NCBI GenBank assembly: GCA_004431415.1
Contig: QPMI01000064.1
Location: 1-64,000, forward strand
Reading direction: 5' to 3'
DNA: 64,000 bases
Source: Cyanophora paradoxa
Lineage: Eukaryota > Glaucocystophyceae > Cyanophorales > Cyanophoraceae
In this document: piece by piece, positions 25,101 through 35,201 of the stretch
Layout of the letters: each line of letters opens with the position of its first letter
How positions within the stretch are numbered: position 1 is the first letter of the stretch
Position numbers and translations under genes: made by a program
Notes under the pieces: model-generated
Told to the model about the DNA's origin: nothing
Seen by the model: the letters and a program-made list of their open reading frames with translations, nothing else
Databases searched by the model: none

Positions 25101-27685
25101 GCCCTTAAGCTTCCCGGCCCCCGGCCCCCGAGCCTCTCGGTAGTTTTCTACAAAGCGTTTCGGCCCCAGCTCCAGGCCTGCACGCTGCCGACACGACGGA
25201 TTCCCACAAAAGGAATTCTTAGGAAGCTTAAGAATTCTTCCGGCGACCCCTTCCGCCGCCCCCGGCCCTGGCCAACGCCCCCGCGCCGCCGATTGCGACC
25301 CCTTTCCAGCCAGGCCCTGGACCTCCCATAGTGTCCCGTAACACAGAGGCGTCTCTTTCTCATAGTATCTTCCCCATAAGAAGGCACGCCTAGCATAGAG
25401 CTTTCTTTTCAAGAACAAAAATGAAAGGAAGGGTTCTTAGAACTTAACTTTTGCTTCGAACATAAAAGGAAGGGTTTCTCTCTTTCTCACGGTACCCCCT
25501 TCTCTTCCTTTCTTCCCTTCGTTCGCAGGTGGACGAGGGGCGGCTGGCGGCGCTCGAGGCGGCGCCGCCGGCGGCCCTCTACGACTACGCCGCCATACGC
25601 GCCACCTCCCCGGGTCCGTAAAGAATACAAAATTTATAATAGTTATAAGCAGCCCAGTTATAATACAACAGAAGCGAAATAGTTATTATCCAATAGAAGC
25701 CGCCATCCGCGCCACCTCCCCGGGTCCTAATATATAGAATTGGTCGAGCAGCCCAGTTATAATACAATAGAATCCTAATAGTTATAATCCAACAGAAGCC
25801 AAATAGTGATGATGGAGGCCCCGCAATCGATGATGAACAAAGCCCTAGGCCTGACCGCTCCGCCCCGCCCCGCCCCACGGCTGGCTGCCCACCCCACCCC
25901 ACCCACCCACCCCACCCACCCCACCCCACCCACCCGCCTCCTCCCTCCTCCCTCCCTCGCCCGCCCCTCCCCTCCCCTAACTCGCCCCCAGGGGTGCGGG
26001 CCATCCTGGAGCTGGACAAGGGCGGCTTCGTCGACGAGGCCTCCACCCGCTCCATGGCCCTCTACCGCCAGGCGCGCCCGCCCCGCCCGAATTAATTCGA
26101 ATTCCAGAGCCATGTTAAGCGAACATAAGCTGCGGCGCTTTATATGGCCCTCTACCGCCAGAGCCCACGTTCGAGACTAGTACTCCTGAGCTTGAGCTTG
26201 AGCTGTGGCGCCGTATATACACCTTCCACCGCTTGAGCTATTTCTAAACTTAATCGGAGCCCGGCGGGAGCCGCCGCGCGACCAGTGGCGCAGGCAGCGC
26301 CCCAGCGCCAGCGCACTGACGCAGCGGCCCTCTTGCCCGCCCGCCTGACTATAGTACTCCCGAGCTTGAGCTTGGCTGTGGCGCCGTGTACATATAGACG
26401 CTCTTCAAGCTGAAGCTGTGGCGACATATGACGCCATATGACGACAGATGGCGGACGAGCGGGTGCGGGCGGTGCTGGGCGCGGAGATCGCTGTCCTCAT
26501 CGTCGAGCTCGTCCTCCTGGCCGCCCTCTACGGTCCGCCCCCGACCCCGCCCCGCCCCGCCCCGCCCTCTACAGTCCGCGCACAGCAATAGCGCGGCCCT
26601 GCGATAGCCTTGCTCCATAGAAACTAAGCACCACATTACATTGAAGAAGAAGAACTAAGCGCTGGAGCCCCCGATCCGCCCCCGCCCCGCCCCGATCCGC
26701 CCGGCCCCGCCCCGCCCGTCTACGATCTCCGCACTCTCTTTGCCTCGACGCTATAAACAGAGTCGAGACGCCGCCCGGCCCGGCCCCGCCCGGCCCCGCC
26801 CGGCCCCGCCCCGCGTCGCGTCGCCCGGCCCCGCCTGATGCAGGGCGCCCGCCCGCCCGCGCAGTGTTCGTGTTTCGGTCGGTGGTGCAGAGGCTCCGCA
26901 CCGAGTGCAACCGCACCACCCAGGTGCCCGCCGCCCAGAGAGATCTAGAGGGATATCCTTGCCTCTTATACTAGAAAGATATCCCTTCCACTCTAAAGAC
27001 CGGAGCAGGTGCCAGCCCGCCGCTCACATTCGAGAGATCGAGAGGGACTAGAGAGAGTGCCTGCCTCTTATATTAGGGAGAAGAGAGATCCACGCCGCCT
27101 TCGTGACACTAGAGAGATCTAGAGGGACACCCCTGCCCTACAACCCGAGCCGGCTGTGCTCCGGGCGCCGGTGCAGCGGTGCTGGTGCCTGCCTCGTATA
27201 TATATTAGAGAGAAGAGAGATCCGTCCCGCGTCCTGCCAGCGGCTAGAAGCAGCCGTGCTCCGGTCCGGGGCCGTTGCGGCCTCCCCTCTCCTCGCCCAT
27301 CTCCCCGCCGCCCCGCCCCTCGCGCCCTCCGTCCCCCTCGCCCCTCTCCGCTGACAGAGGCCCCCCCCTCAGTTTATCGGGATGATCCCCGCCAAGGTCC
27401 TCGTCCAGGTCCGTCCGCCCCGCCCCGCGCGCCCCGCCCTGTCCCGCCCCGCTCCTGTCGTTCAAATTCGAACTTGTGGATTCGGATCCGGATCCGGAGA
27501 TCTAGCTTCTCACGCTTCTAATCTTCTTCATACTTGTATATGTGGAGATGCAGCCTCCTCTAGCTTCTCCCTGGCCGCCTCGACGTCGACGTCAGTCCCT
27601 CACTCTGACCGGATCGGGCGCGTGCGCGTGAGCGCAGGTCCCGGCGCTGCAGAAGTACGCGCAGGGCGACACGCGGGAAGACTAG
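12125..27685 (+). CDS. Giant TmcB-like multi-span membrane protein
   Basis: One gene of dozens of exons. ATG 12125 gives MAPPPQGPQGPQLAAGAG; the stop is TAG 27683-27685 after VPALQKYAQGD. The N-terminal half is polytopic: FPVLFDVIDFFQLI-type segments at 12.7 kb, WTVFAVCFWAVVALVALML at 13.3 kb, SSVSLVLFVPFMLLISLVYV at 14.56 kb, AVLAILLGITFFALYAYLPF at 15.0 kb and GGLFVSACWCSVASLVL at 15.1 kb. A TPR-like region follows (AVYQSAYQLFPDSAYVRLSH, SKFPNSKLLLREYGSFL). Then come a span at 18.5 kb, a luminal or extracellular segment with DSDAAIALWNE-like sequence, another span at 19.7 kb, and a polar Ser/Gly/Glu linker (20.3-22.8 kb). A final unit has spans at 22.9 kb and 26.5 kb and ends FIGMIPAKVLVQVPALQKY. 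That closing motif and the TPR block are what I recognise from TmcB-like ('tiny macrocysts B') proteins of algae, ciliates and Dictyostelium. Their molecular role is poorly known; membrane signalling is inferred. The linker exons are the least sure. Confidence 0.75.
12781..12872 (+). repeat. Intronic AGCTTAAGAGCTT tandem repeat
   Basis: About eight imperfect copies of a roughly 10-base unit (GAGCTTAAGA / CAGCTTGAAA) lie in the intron just after the exon ending FFQLIG. The array is AT-rich within a very GC-rich gene. Confidence 0.7.
13381..13700 (+). repeat. Four tandem copies of an exon end plus 5' splice site
   Basis: The true exon ends CTCGCAGCCCTCGCCG before donor GTCCGT at about 13396. 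The same exon-end plus donor sequence recurs at about 13499-13526, 13590-13614 and 13686-13704, separated by CTAGCTTTCTAGCT-type pyrimidine repeats. The segment lies wholly in the intron after the second or third membrane span. Confidence 0.75.
14197..14240 (+). repeat. Intronic (CTGAT)n pentanucleotide satellite
   Basis: About eight copies of TGATC/CTGAT lie in the intron that begins with a GC donor (CTTCCAG|GCGCGC at 14190). A second short run lies at 14334-14364 in the next intron. Confidence 0.85.
20778..21110 (+). repeat. Tandem repeat, three copies of about 104-123 bases
   Basis: Copies start at about 20778, 20901 and 21005, each with GCTCTATTG followed by ATTCTTTCTTTC, TTATAGAGCATA, a CCGCCTTTCCGCC block and GGCTCCGGGCCG. 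Copies two and three are nearly identical. The array fills an intron in the polar-linker region, and each copy carries its own CTGAC branch-like word. Confidence 0.8.
22291..22352 (+). repeat. Intronic (CAGAT)n pentanucleotide satellite
   Basis: About 12 copies of CAGAT/CGGAT directly follow a donor (GAG|GTCCGC). The pentamer is the reverse complement of the one at 14.2 kb, so within the same gene the satellite occurs in both orientations. Confidence 0.85.
23486..23519 (+). repeat. (CCCG)n tetranucleotide run
   Basis: Roughly eight tandem CCGC/CCCG units lie inside the long AT-containing intron between the exon ending YIREAG and the exon starting FRWEKV. The intron (about 23.07-23.67 kb) also holds a block of ATACATACATAGAATGAGCATCA-like repeats at 23100-23140 and 23290-23370. 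Confidence 0.7.
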
Positions 27686-29552
27686 CGCTGGCGCTGCAGC
27701 GCGACTCGGCGAGGCGCGGTTTCGAGCCCGGACCCGGCCGGCACGCGCTGGGCGCCCGGCGGATCCGAGGCGGACCCGCCAGCAGCTCCCGAAAAGACTG
27801 CTGGCGCCGGCGCTGCCCTCGCGGCACCGCTACAATTTTATATATATTACTTAAAGCTTATGTATCAGCTCAACTCTAATGGGCACGGCAAGTTAGTTCG
27901 GCAAGCTGCACACGTAATCTTGTACAATACATCGTATTAGTTCCGCAGGCCCGAGGCTGGGCAATCGGCATCCGGTGCCTTAAATCTGCCTTGCACATAA
28001 TCTTGCCTGATTTCTAATTTGCAAATTGGGGGAGCGCTCTGAATTGCATGCATACAATATACATACGTCAAGACGACGTCGACATGTATATATACGTACA
28101 CTCAGCCTACAAAAGCCACAAAGAGATAAATTAAAGCCCGGATGCAAAAGGAAGTCTGATGCGAAATTCGACAGCAAAATGTAAATTAAAATTACAGACA
28201 TGCACATGCGACGTGAAGTCGTGAGCATGAATAAGCGAGTGACGTCGAAAGAATAAAGAGCGAAAGGAATAAAATGCGATCTACAGGAATAAAAAGGAAG
28301 CGATCAGATTATAAATTAGATGATTATATGACAGCCAGAGGCCGGGTTGTATTAGACGAAGCGCTGACGGGGTCGGTGGATCGGAGAGGGCGAGCGGGAG
28401 GGGGGCGCCTTGATGGTCATACCGCCGGCGGTGACGGCGCCCTTGTGCTCGTCCACGTGCACGCGCTGCCGCCCCGCCCGCGCGCCGACCGGGCAGGTCA
28501 GCTCGAGGGAAAGCCGCGAAGCCGAAGAGCCGCGGGGGTCAGGGCCTGGCACGAATTAAAGCCCAAGTGCGCGGCCGCGGGCAGTCCCCGCCCCCGCCCC
28601 CGCCCCCGCCCACGCCCCCGCCCCACCCCCGCCCACGCCCACGCCCGCCTCTGATCCGATCGGGATCGGGAGCCCGATCCGCCCGCACCTGCAGCCGACG
28701 ACAAAGGGCTTGCCCATGCCGCGTACCACCACCGCCGCGTGGCTCGTCGACCCGCCCCGCGCTGCGCGGCCGACCGGAGCGCGGAAGGGGTACGCGTGAC
28801 GTCGACGCGCCTTCGCGCCCGCGACTTCGCGCCGTTCTGTGCACGTGCACGTGGAAGCCACCACAACCCTAGGCCAGCACAGGTCCGGTTACGGCCCAAC
28901 GCGCGCCGGCGCCGCGCCGGCGCCCTCACCCGCGTCAGGCGACGAGCGCGAGGCGGCTCCGGGATCCATGGCCAGAGCGACGGGGGGATGCTATCGGCGG
29001 CCGCGGCGGATCTGCGCGCGCAGGGGGGCGCTCAAAGACGCCCGATTGGAGATCGATATCTAGAACCGCCACAGGGCGCCCGACCGCACGCGTACGCGCA
29101 GCGCCCACGAACGGAGCTCCGCCTCCCAAGTGTCGAGGTATTGCGAGGGCCCGACATGCTGCCCCGCGAAGGACCGCGCGGCTGCTGCTGCGGCGCCGAC
29201 TGCGGGTCGCAGGGCGCCCGACCGCACGCGCTGCCCGCCTGTGCCCCGCAGCTGCTGCGCCACGAATCTTTCTTCTCCGATCCATCTTGATCGGCGGCCG
29301 AGGTAGCGTGCGCGCTCTTGGCGGAACGTCGGGAGGCCAGGGGGGCCGGGACCTTGGCACGGGTACAGGGCATGAAGCCGGCCACGCCAGCAGCAACCCC
29401 CCTTGCAACCTCAGCACAGCGTCCGCGCAGTGTCAGCATCACCTGCGTGAGTCGCTCGAGGGGCCGCTCGCTCCTTCGAGCTTAGCTGCGTTGCCAAGTT
29501 GCTCGGCGGACCAATTTGAGCCAGCCGCCGGAGCGGCAGCGCTCCAGGCACT
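27686..29552. other. Mostly non-coding; contains PPDK-like fragment
   Basis: 27.7-28.35 kb is AT-richer with no coding signal. It includes TATATA-rich stretches at 27840 and 28090 that could be 3' or intergenic sequence. 28.43-28.78 kb holds the PPDK-like fragment listed separately. 28.8-29.55 kb is GC-rich with open frames on both strands, none of which I can assign. 5' non-coding exons of the armadillo gene may lie here. Confidence 0.45.
28430..28775 (-). pseudogene. Pyruvate phosphate dikinase-like fragment (swivelling phospho-His domain)
   Basis: On minus, 28770-28689 encodes GGSTSHAAVVVRGMGKPF followed by VVGC. This is the phospho-histidine signature of PPDK/PEP-utilising enzymes (GGxTSHAAVVxRGxGKP), with the active His present. 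Lower down, 28493-28440 encodes HVDEHKGAVTAGGMTIK, matching the segment that follows it in PPDK. Simple GT-AG joining of the two pieces (donor GTGCGG at 28688, acceptor CAG before CGCGTG) does not keep frame. I also cannot find the upstream ETSPED helix, the ATP-grasp domain or the C-terminal TIM barrel. It is therefore best read as a decayed or captured fragment; an incompletely understood live gene is the alternative. Confidence 0.5.
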
Positions 29553-32089
29553 ATGCGTCGGGGTTCGCACTCACATGAGCGGCACGAGCGAAGGCGCAGC
29601 AGCCTCGGGGCCCAGCCTCAGGACCGGCGACGAGAGAAGTTTCTTGAGGTCCTGGGCTCAGTCCTCGCGCAGGCACGCACTGCTCCCTGCAGCTTAGCTG
29701 TACGTTCTGATAGGCACAACCGCAGACGAAGAACTACGAGCGCGCCGTCGCGGAGGCGCGGCGGTCGAACTCGCAGCTCTTGAAAGAACGCCCGCGGAGC
29801 GGCGAGGGCGATCATGCCATCGACGACGCGATAAACGACATGTTCGGCGCTGTGGCCGCACAGGCACGCGCCCTGCCGCCGCGTTCGAGCCCGGTGGCGC
29901 GCCCCGCTAACGCTCGCGCCTCCGCCTCGCCCGCCGCAGCTCTCGGCGCACCGCGAGCAGTGCACGCGGCTCCGCTCGGAGCTGCTGGATCTGGACCCGG
30001 AGTCGCCGGGGGGCGGCCGGCTGGACGAGCTGGCGGAGAGCCTGCGGGAGGCGCTGGGGGCAATGGAGCGCATCATGACGAACGTCTCCGCCGCCCTCGC
30101 CGCCATCGCCGACCGCATGCACGCCCCGCACGGCGCCGCCCCGCAGGCCGGGCGGGCCCCCAGCGGCGGGTGCGGCGCGCGCGCCCGGCCCCCTCCGCGC
30201 GCCGCGCCGCGCCGTGAGCGGCGGGGCGGGGCAGGAAGCGGGCGCTGGTGGCGGGGGCGGCGCAGCTCGCAGCGCAGCAGCGGCGCATCTTCGACGAGAT
30301 AACCGCCGCCTTCCTCGCCGGCCACGCCGCCGCCGCGCAGGCCGCCGCCCAGGTCCGCCCCGCGCCGCGCCGCCCGCCGCCCTTTGCGCTTGAGCGAGTG
30401 CCGTGCGCGCGCAGCCCGTGCGGCCGATCAGCGCCCCTCTGAAGGCGCCGGCGCCGGCGCCGCCTGGGGCCGCCGCCTTGCGCCAGTCCGTCCCCAAAGG
30501 CAGCGCGAAGGGCGGCGCGAAGGGCGCTGGCGAGTCCCCGAAGACGAAGGCGGAGGGCGAGCCGCCTGGGACGGTTCTCCCGCCGCTGCCAGGCGCCAGG
30601 CCGGCGTCGGGCCGCGTCACGCCCACCGCGCCGCCCAGCGGCCACCCGCAGCCGCAGCTGCAGCCGCCCGCGACCCCGCCGCGCGTCCCGTCCCAGGGTC
30701 CCTCCTCTTTTCTTCTCGGCTCGAGCCCGCCGGCGCCACAGGTCTGACGCGTACCCCTGGCGCAGAAGGGCGCCCGCAAGCAGCGGAGCCGCCGACCGCG
30801 CCGCTGTCCGGCGAGGCTGGGAGGCCGTCGGCGGGGCAGGGCGGCGGCGGGGCGGCGCCGCGGCGCGGGGCGTGCCGCGGAGCTCCTCGATGCCGGCGCA
30901 GCCGACGCCGCCGGCGGCGGGGCCGCCCTCGGCGCGGGCCCCGCGGCCGAGCTCGCACCGCGCGGCCGGAGCGGCACCCGGGGCCGCGAAGCCGTCCGCC
31001 CCGCGGCAGGGGAGCTTCGGGGCCGCGCGGGGCGGGCCGGGCGGCGGCGCCCAGCGGCAGGAGCACGGACCGCCGCCGGCGCCGGCGGTGCCGAGGCCAC
31101 CACAGCGGCCGAGCAGCGGCCGGCGGCAGGGGAGCTTCAAGAGCGGGGAGGGCGCGCTGCCCGGCGCTGGTCGGCAAGAGCCCTCTGCTGCGACGCCCGG
31201 GCAGACGGGCAGCGGGCCGGGGCGGCGGGGGAGCTCCGGCGGCCCGCCGCCCGAGCAGGGGTCGAGCGAGGGGCAGCCGCCGGCGGGCGCGGGCCGGCGG
31301 CCGTCCCAGAGCCACGCAGGCGGCGCGCCGCGGCAGGGGAGCTTCGGGAGGCGGCAGCAGGGCCAGGGCGCCCCGCAGGCGGCGGGGCGGCACGAGCGGG
31401 AGGGGCAGGCGCCGGCGCCGGCGGCGTCGGAGGCGAGGAGGGGCAGCGGGGCCCAACAGCTGCAGCAGCCGCAGCAGCGGCGTTCGTCGTCGTCCGGAGA
31501 GGCTGCGGGGCAGGGGCAGGGGCAGGGGCAGGGCCCGCCGGCCCGCCGGCCGCGCCGGGCGGCCCGCCGCCGCCGCCGCGGCGCGACGCCTCGGGGCGCG
31601 ACCTGCGGCCCCGCGCCTCGGACGGGGCCGTCGGCGTGCCCCGCCCGCGCCGCCCCAAGCGGAGGAGGCGGAGGCCCCGGGCGGCCCTGCAGAAGCAGCG
31701 GAGCCCAGCGCCGCAGCGGCGGAGGCCGGCGCGGCGCCGGCCGCCGCCGGCGAGCGGCCGCCGCGAGCCGGGCCCGCGAAGAGCGCCCAGCCCGGCCCCA
31801 GAGAAGAAGAAGAAACCCACCCCGCAGAGCCGGCGCCGGCAAGTGAGGCGGAGGCTGACGGGTGGGGCGATGGCGACGGCGACGGCGGCGACGCGTGCAA
31901 CCTCTTCGCGATGGTGGCCGCTGCCTGCGCGGGGCGGGGCCTGGCCTCCATCGGGGCCCGCCTGGCGGCCATGGCCGAAGGCCCGGGCCCGGGCCCCGGC
32001 GGCGCCCTCCACACCGCCGTCGAGGCGCACGGGGTGGCCCCCTCCTCGGGCTCGCCCGCATCGAGAGCCCCGCCGTGGTCCGCCGCCCG

Positions 32090-32125
<36 letters not shown>

Positions 32126-35100
32126 ACCCCACCCCACCCACCCCGCCCGCCCGGTCCCGCGCGCGCCTCGAGATCCTAACATAGGAGGCCTAAGAGAAGA
32201 TAGATAGATAGGATGTCCTAAGATGGGAGGGCCTGAGATAAGATAGATAGATAGGAGCCCCGCCGTGATCTGCCGGCCCCTCCTCGGTCGCCCCTCCTCC
32301 ATCCGGGCCCGTCTCCTCTTCCTCAGCTGGCGCGCGCGCACAGCGGCTGCCTAAGATAGGAGGACTAAGAGAAGATAGATAGATAGGATGTCCTAAGGCC
32401 CCTCCGGCCCCTCTCGCTGGTGCCCCTCCGGCCCCTCCTCGCGCACCCCTCCTCCATCCTCCATCCGGGCCCGGCCGCGGCCGACCGCCCCTCGCGCGCG
32501 CAGCGGCTGCCTGCGCTGGCGGCGGTGGCGAAGCTCGCGGGGGACGTCCTTCACTGCCGCGCCCTCCTCGAGGTCCCCAGCGCCCCGCCCGCCCCCGCCT
32601 CAGCTGAGAAGCTTAAGGCCGCCGGGCAGCACGGGGCGGCGGGCGTCGTGGCGCACCTGATGGCTCCCGGGCCCAAGGCTGAGCCCCGCGTGGCCCGCGC
32701 CGCCCTCCAGGCCGCCGCCGCCCTCGCCGCCGACCTCGTGCGCCACCTCTCGAGCCGCCCCTTCCGCACGTTCGTTTCTAAGGCCTCCTCGGAAGGACGG
32801 GCGGGCGGCGTGCGTGCGGGAGGGGATCCCGGGGCGCGCCCTGCGGCTGCTCGAGGTCCTTCCCGGGGAGGCGCTGGACGGCCTGGTGGCCCCGCTGCTG
32901 GCCGCCCTCGTCCAGTCCGAGGCAGGCCTGCGCTCCCTGCTGCAGTCCCAGGGCCGCGCCGCCCTGCCCCGCCTCGTCCGCTGGCTCTCGCTGCCCGCCG
33001 AGGCCGACGCCGGAGGCGGCGCCGGCCTCCGCGCCGCCGCCGCCGCCATCGCCGCCTGCCTCGCCCCGCACGGTGCGCGCGCCTCGCCCCGCCCCGCCCC
33101 TTCTCCCTTTCTCTGGCCGACCGGTTAGCTATCCGGCAGCGGACCTTGCCGAGGCGTTCTGCTTCTGTGGGCCGCGGGGCCTCGCCCCGGGCCTCCCGCC
33201 CGCCCTCGCCGCCCACCTCGACGCCGCCCTCTCTGCATCCCCGTCGCTCCCGTCCCCTCCGCCCCCGCCGCCGGCGAGGCGGTCCGGGCGCCCGGGCTTG
33301 AGGCCCTCCTCGGCCTGGCGACCTCCTCGGAGGCCCCCGCCCGCTCGCGGCGGCCGCCCTGCAGGCGGCCGCGCCCCTCGCCGCGCACCCGCGGCTGCGG
33401 GCGCGCCTCTGCGCCCCGGGGCTCCTCGCCTGGGCCCGCGGGGCCCTCGCCTGGAGGGGCGTCGAGCTGCAGCGGCCCCTCGGCCGGCTCCTCGTCGGCC
33501 TCTCCGTCGTGCGCCCGCCCGCCCTCGGTCGTTTAAAGGGTTTAAACGGATCTGTTAAAACACTCAAGAACTTCAAGGATTTAAACTCAAGAACCTTATG
33601 GAGAAGGCGGCGCCGTCGCTAAAGGCGCCTCGCACCGTAGTTGAAAGACGCCCTCGCTAACGGTCTGGAGTTGATAAGAACACCGAGTGCTAGCAAAGAC
33701 TTTCTCACTCACCTCTACCGCCCCACCTAAGCCACCTGAGGCTATCTATCTCACCTTAATCGCCCGTCGCTAAAGGCGCCCTCGCTAACGTTCTAGAGTT
33801 GATAGGATAAGACTTTCTCAACTCTACCGCCAAACCTAAGCCACCTGAGGCTATCTATCTCACCTTGGGCGCCCTCGCCCGCAGGACGACGAGGCGACGG
33901 GCCGGCTGCTGGAGGCGGGCCTGCTCGAGCCGCTGGCGGCCTGCGCGCTCCGCTCGGCGGCGCCCGACGTCGCCCGCTGCGCCGCCGTCGTCCTCGCGAA
34001 CCTCTCCGAGCGCCCCGCGACGCGCGCCGCCCTCGTCGCCGCCGGCGCCGCCCGCCCCCTCGCCGCCCTCGCCGGGCACGTGGCCGAGCACGTGCGGCGG
34101 CAGGCCGCCCGCGCCCTCTCCAACCTCGCCGCCGACGGTGCCCTAAATATAATCCAGAGCTTGCTTTACTTTTAGAAGGCCCTATTAGAGCACTTAAGAA
34201 CCTTGAAGTCTTAAACTTCTTAAGTTATTCTTTAGAGGGGCCCGAACGCCCGCGCCCTCTCCAACCTCGCCGCCGACGGTGCCGCGCCGCCCTTCGTTTC
34301 TAGAAGGCCCACTAGATAAGACCTTGAAGATAGGACCCACCACTAGCCCACATTTCGAGAGCTTGATGGATTGCGGGATCCACCATCGAATAGTTTATCT
34401 CTCGAGCCCCCTCGAGCCTCGTTCGCTCCTCGGCTTCCGCGTCGGGCGCCTCACTCGCGCCCTGCGCAGCGGAGGCGAGGGGCGCGCTGAGCGAGGGCGA
34501 GGCCCGCGCCGTGGTGCAGGCCGCCGTCGCCCGCCTCATCGCCGACGAGAGGTGCCCCTTCTTAAGTGTCTTAAGTGTTTTAGAAGGACCTGTTATAACA
34601 CTTAAGAACATTGAAGATTTAAACTTGAGAACCTTTAGAACCGTCGAGAGGAGCCCCGCCCGTCCGCCCGCCCGCCCGACCGACCGACCGGGCGGGGCGG
34701 CAGCGTGGACCTGCGGCGGACGGCGCTGGCGGCGCTGGCGTCCCTCACCGAGTCGGGCCGGTGGCGGGCGGGCCTGCTGGAGGGGCCCGAGGACCTGCCC
34801 GGGCTCGCCTTAGGCGTCCTGGAGGCGGACCTGGGGGACCCAATCTCGCAGCGCTGCGCCATCCGCGTCATCGCCAACTGCACCGACGCCGCCGCCGCCC
34901 TCGGCATGGCCGACGGTGCGCCCCGGCCCGCCCCGCGCCGTCGAAGGCGCCGGCTCTTAGCGGCGGCGCGCGCGCGCGGGCAGAGCTGCACGCGTTCAGG
35001 CGGGCGGTGCTGGCGCTGGCGGAGCGGGGCAGCGCGGCGGTCGGGGACGGGGCGGGGGCCCGAGCCCTCTGCGAGCGCCTCCTCGCCGCCGAGGCCGCCG

Positions 35101-35201
35101 CCGAGGCGGCCCACGCCCGGGACCAGGGCCAGGGCCAAGGCCAGGGCCCCGAGGAGGCCGCACCCTCCCCCTCCCCCGCCGCCGCCCCGCCGGGCCCCTG
35201 A
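29553..35201 (+). CDS. Armadillo/HEAT-repeat protein with Gln/Pro/Ser-rich middle
   Basis: ATG 29553 opens MRRGSHSHERHERRRSS and continues into REKFLEVLGSVLAQ. This exon leaves through a GC donor (CAG|GCACGC, 29673) to TKNYERAVAEARR, and the next one again through CAG|GCACGC (29864). A helical N-terminus follows (LRSELLDLDPESP, RRIFDEITAAFLAGHAAAA). A long basic, Pro/Gly/Gln-rich region (30.4-31.9 kb) contains three copies of a RQGSFG/RRQGSF motif. The C-terminal half (32.5-35.2 kb) is a solenoid: LPALAAVAKLAGDVLHCRAL, then PLAACALRSAAPDVARCAAV, then RRQAARALSNLAADG (a textbook armadillo helix), then RRTALAALASLTESGR and CAIRVIANCTDAAAAL. It ends in an acidic Gln/Gly tail with stop TGA at 35199-35201. 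It is probably a scaffold or adaptor; no partner is evident. In 30.76-31.9 kb the best-looking frame moves between +3 and +2, so that part of the model is unsafe. Confidence 0.7.
32093..32126 (+). repeat. Poly-C run of about 34 bases in an intron
   Basis: An uninterrupted C tract is followed by CCCCACCCC. Similar sense-strand C runs occur at 13079-13113 and 61214-61251, and poly-G occurs where genes are on minus (223-250, 41142-41163). All lie in introns. Confidence 0.85.
32176..32396 (+). repeat. GATA-rich tandem unit in intron, with duplicated 3' splice site
   Basis: Three copies of GAGAAGATAGATAGATAGGA or close variants lie at about 32192, 32240 and 32370, each followed by TGTCCTAAG or GAGCCCCGCC. 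A GCGCGCGCACAGCGGCTGCC word at about 32331 duplicates the real acceptor and exon start at about 32500 (GCGCGCGCAG|CGGCTGCC). Confidence 0.7.
33610..33880 (+). repeat. Tandem duplication of about 150 bases inside an intron
   Basis: The word series CGTCGCTAAAGGCGCC, CTCGCTAACG, GAGTTGATA, GACTTTCTCA, ACCTAAGCCACCTGAGG and CTATCTATCTCACCTT occurs twice, at about 33613-33754 and 33772-33865. The second copy runs into the acceptor CGCAG at 33884. Confidence 0.8.
34106..34283 (+). repeat. 37-base direct repeat copying an exon end and its donor
   Basis: Bases 34106-34142, the end of the exon encoding ARALSNLAADG plus the first intron bases GTGCC, are repeated identically at 34247-34283. The 104 bases between are AT-rich. 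The true splice donor therefore exists twice. Confidence 0.9.

Noticed and set aside
30073-32341. Two long open frames on minus (684 and 574 codons) over the armadillo gene
   Set aside because: Stop codons are rare in any frame at this base composition. Sequence is Arg/Pro/Ala repeats without domains, and the C-rich intron skew and flanking armadillo exons show the gene is on plus.
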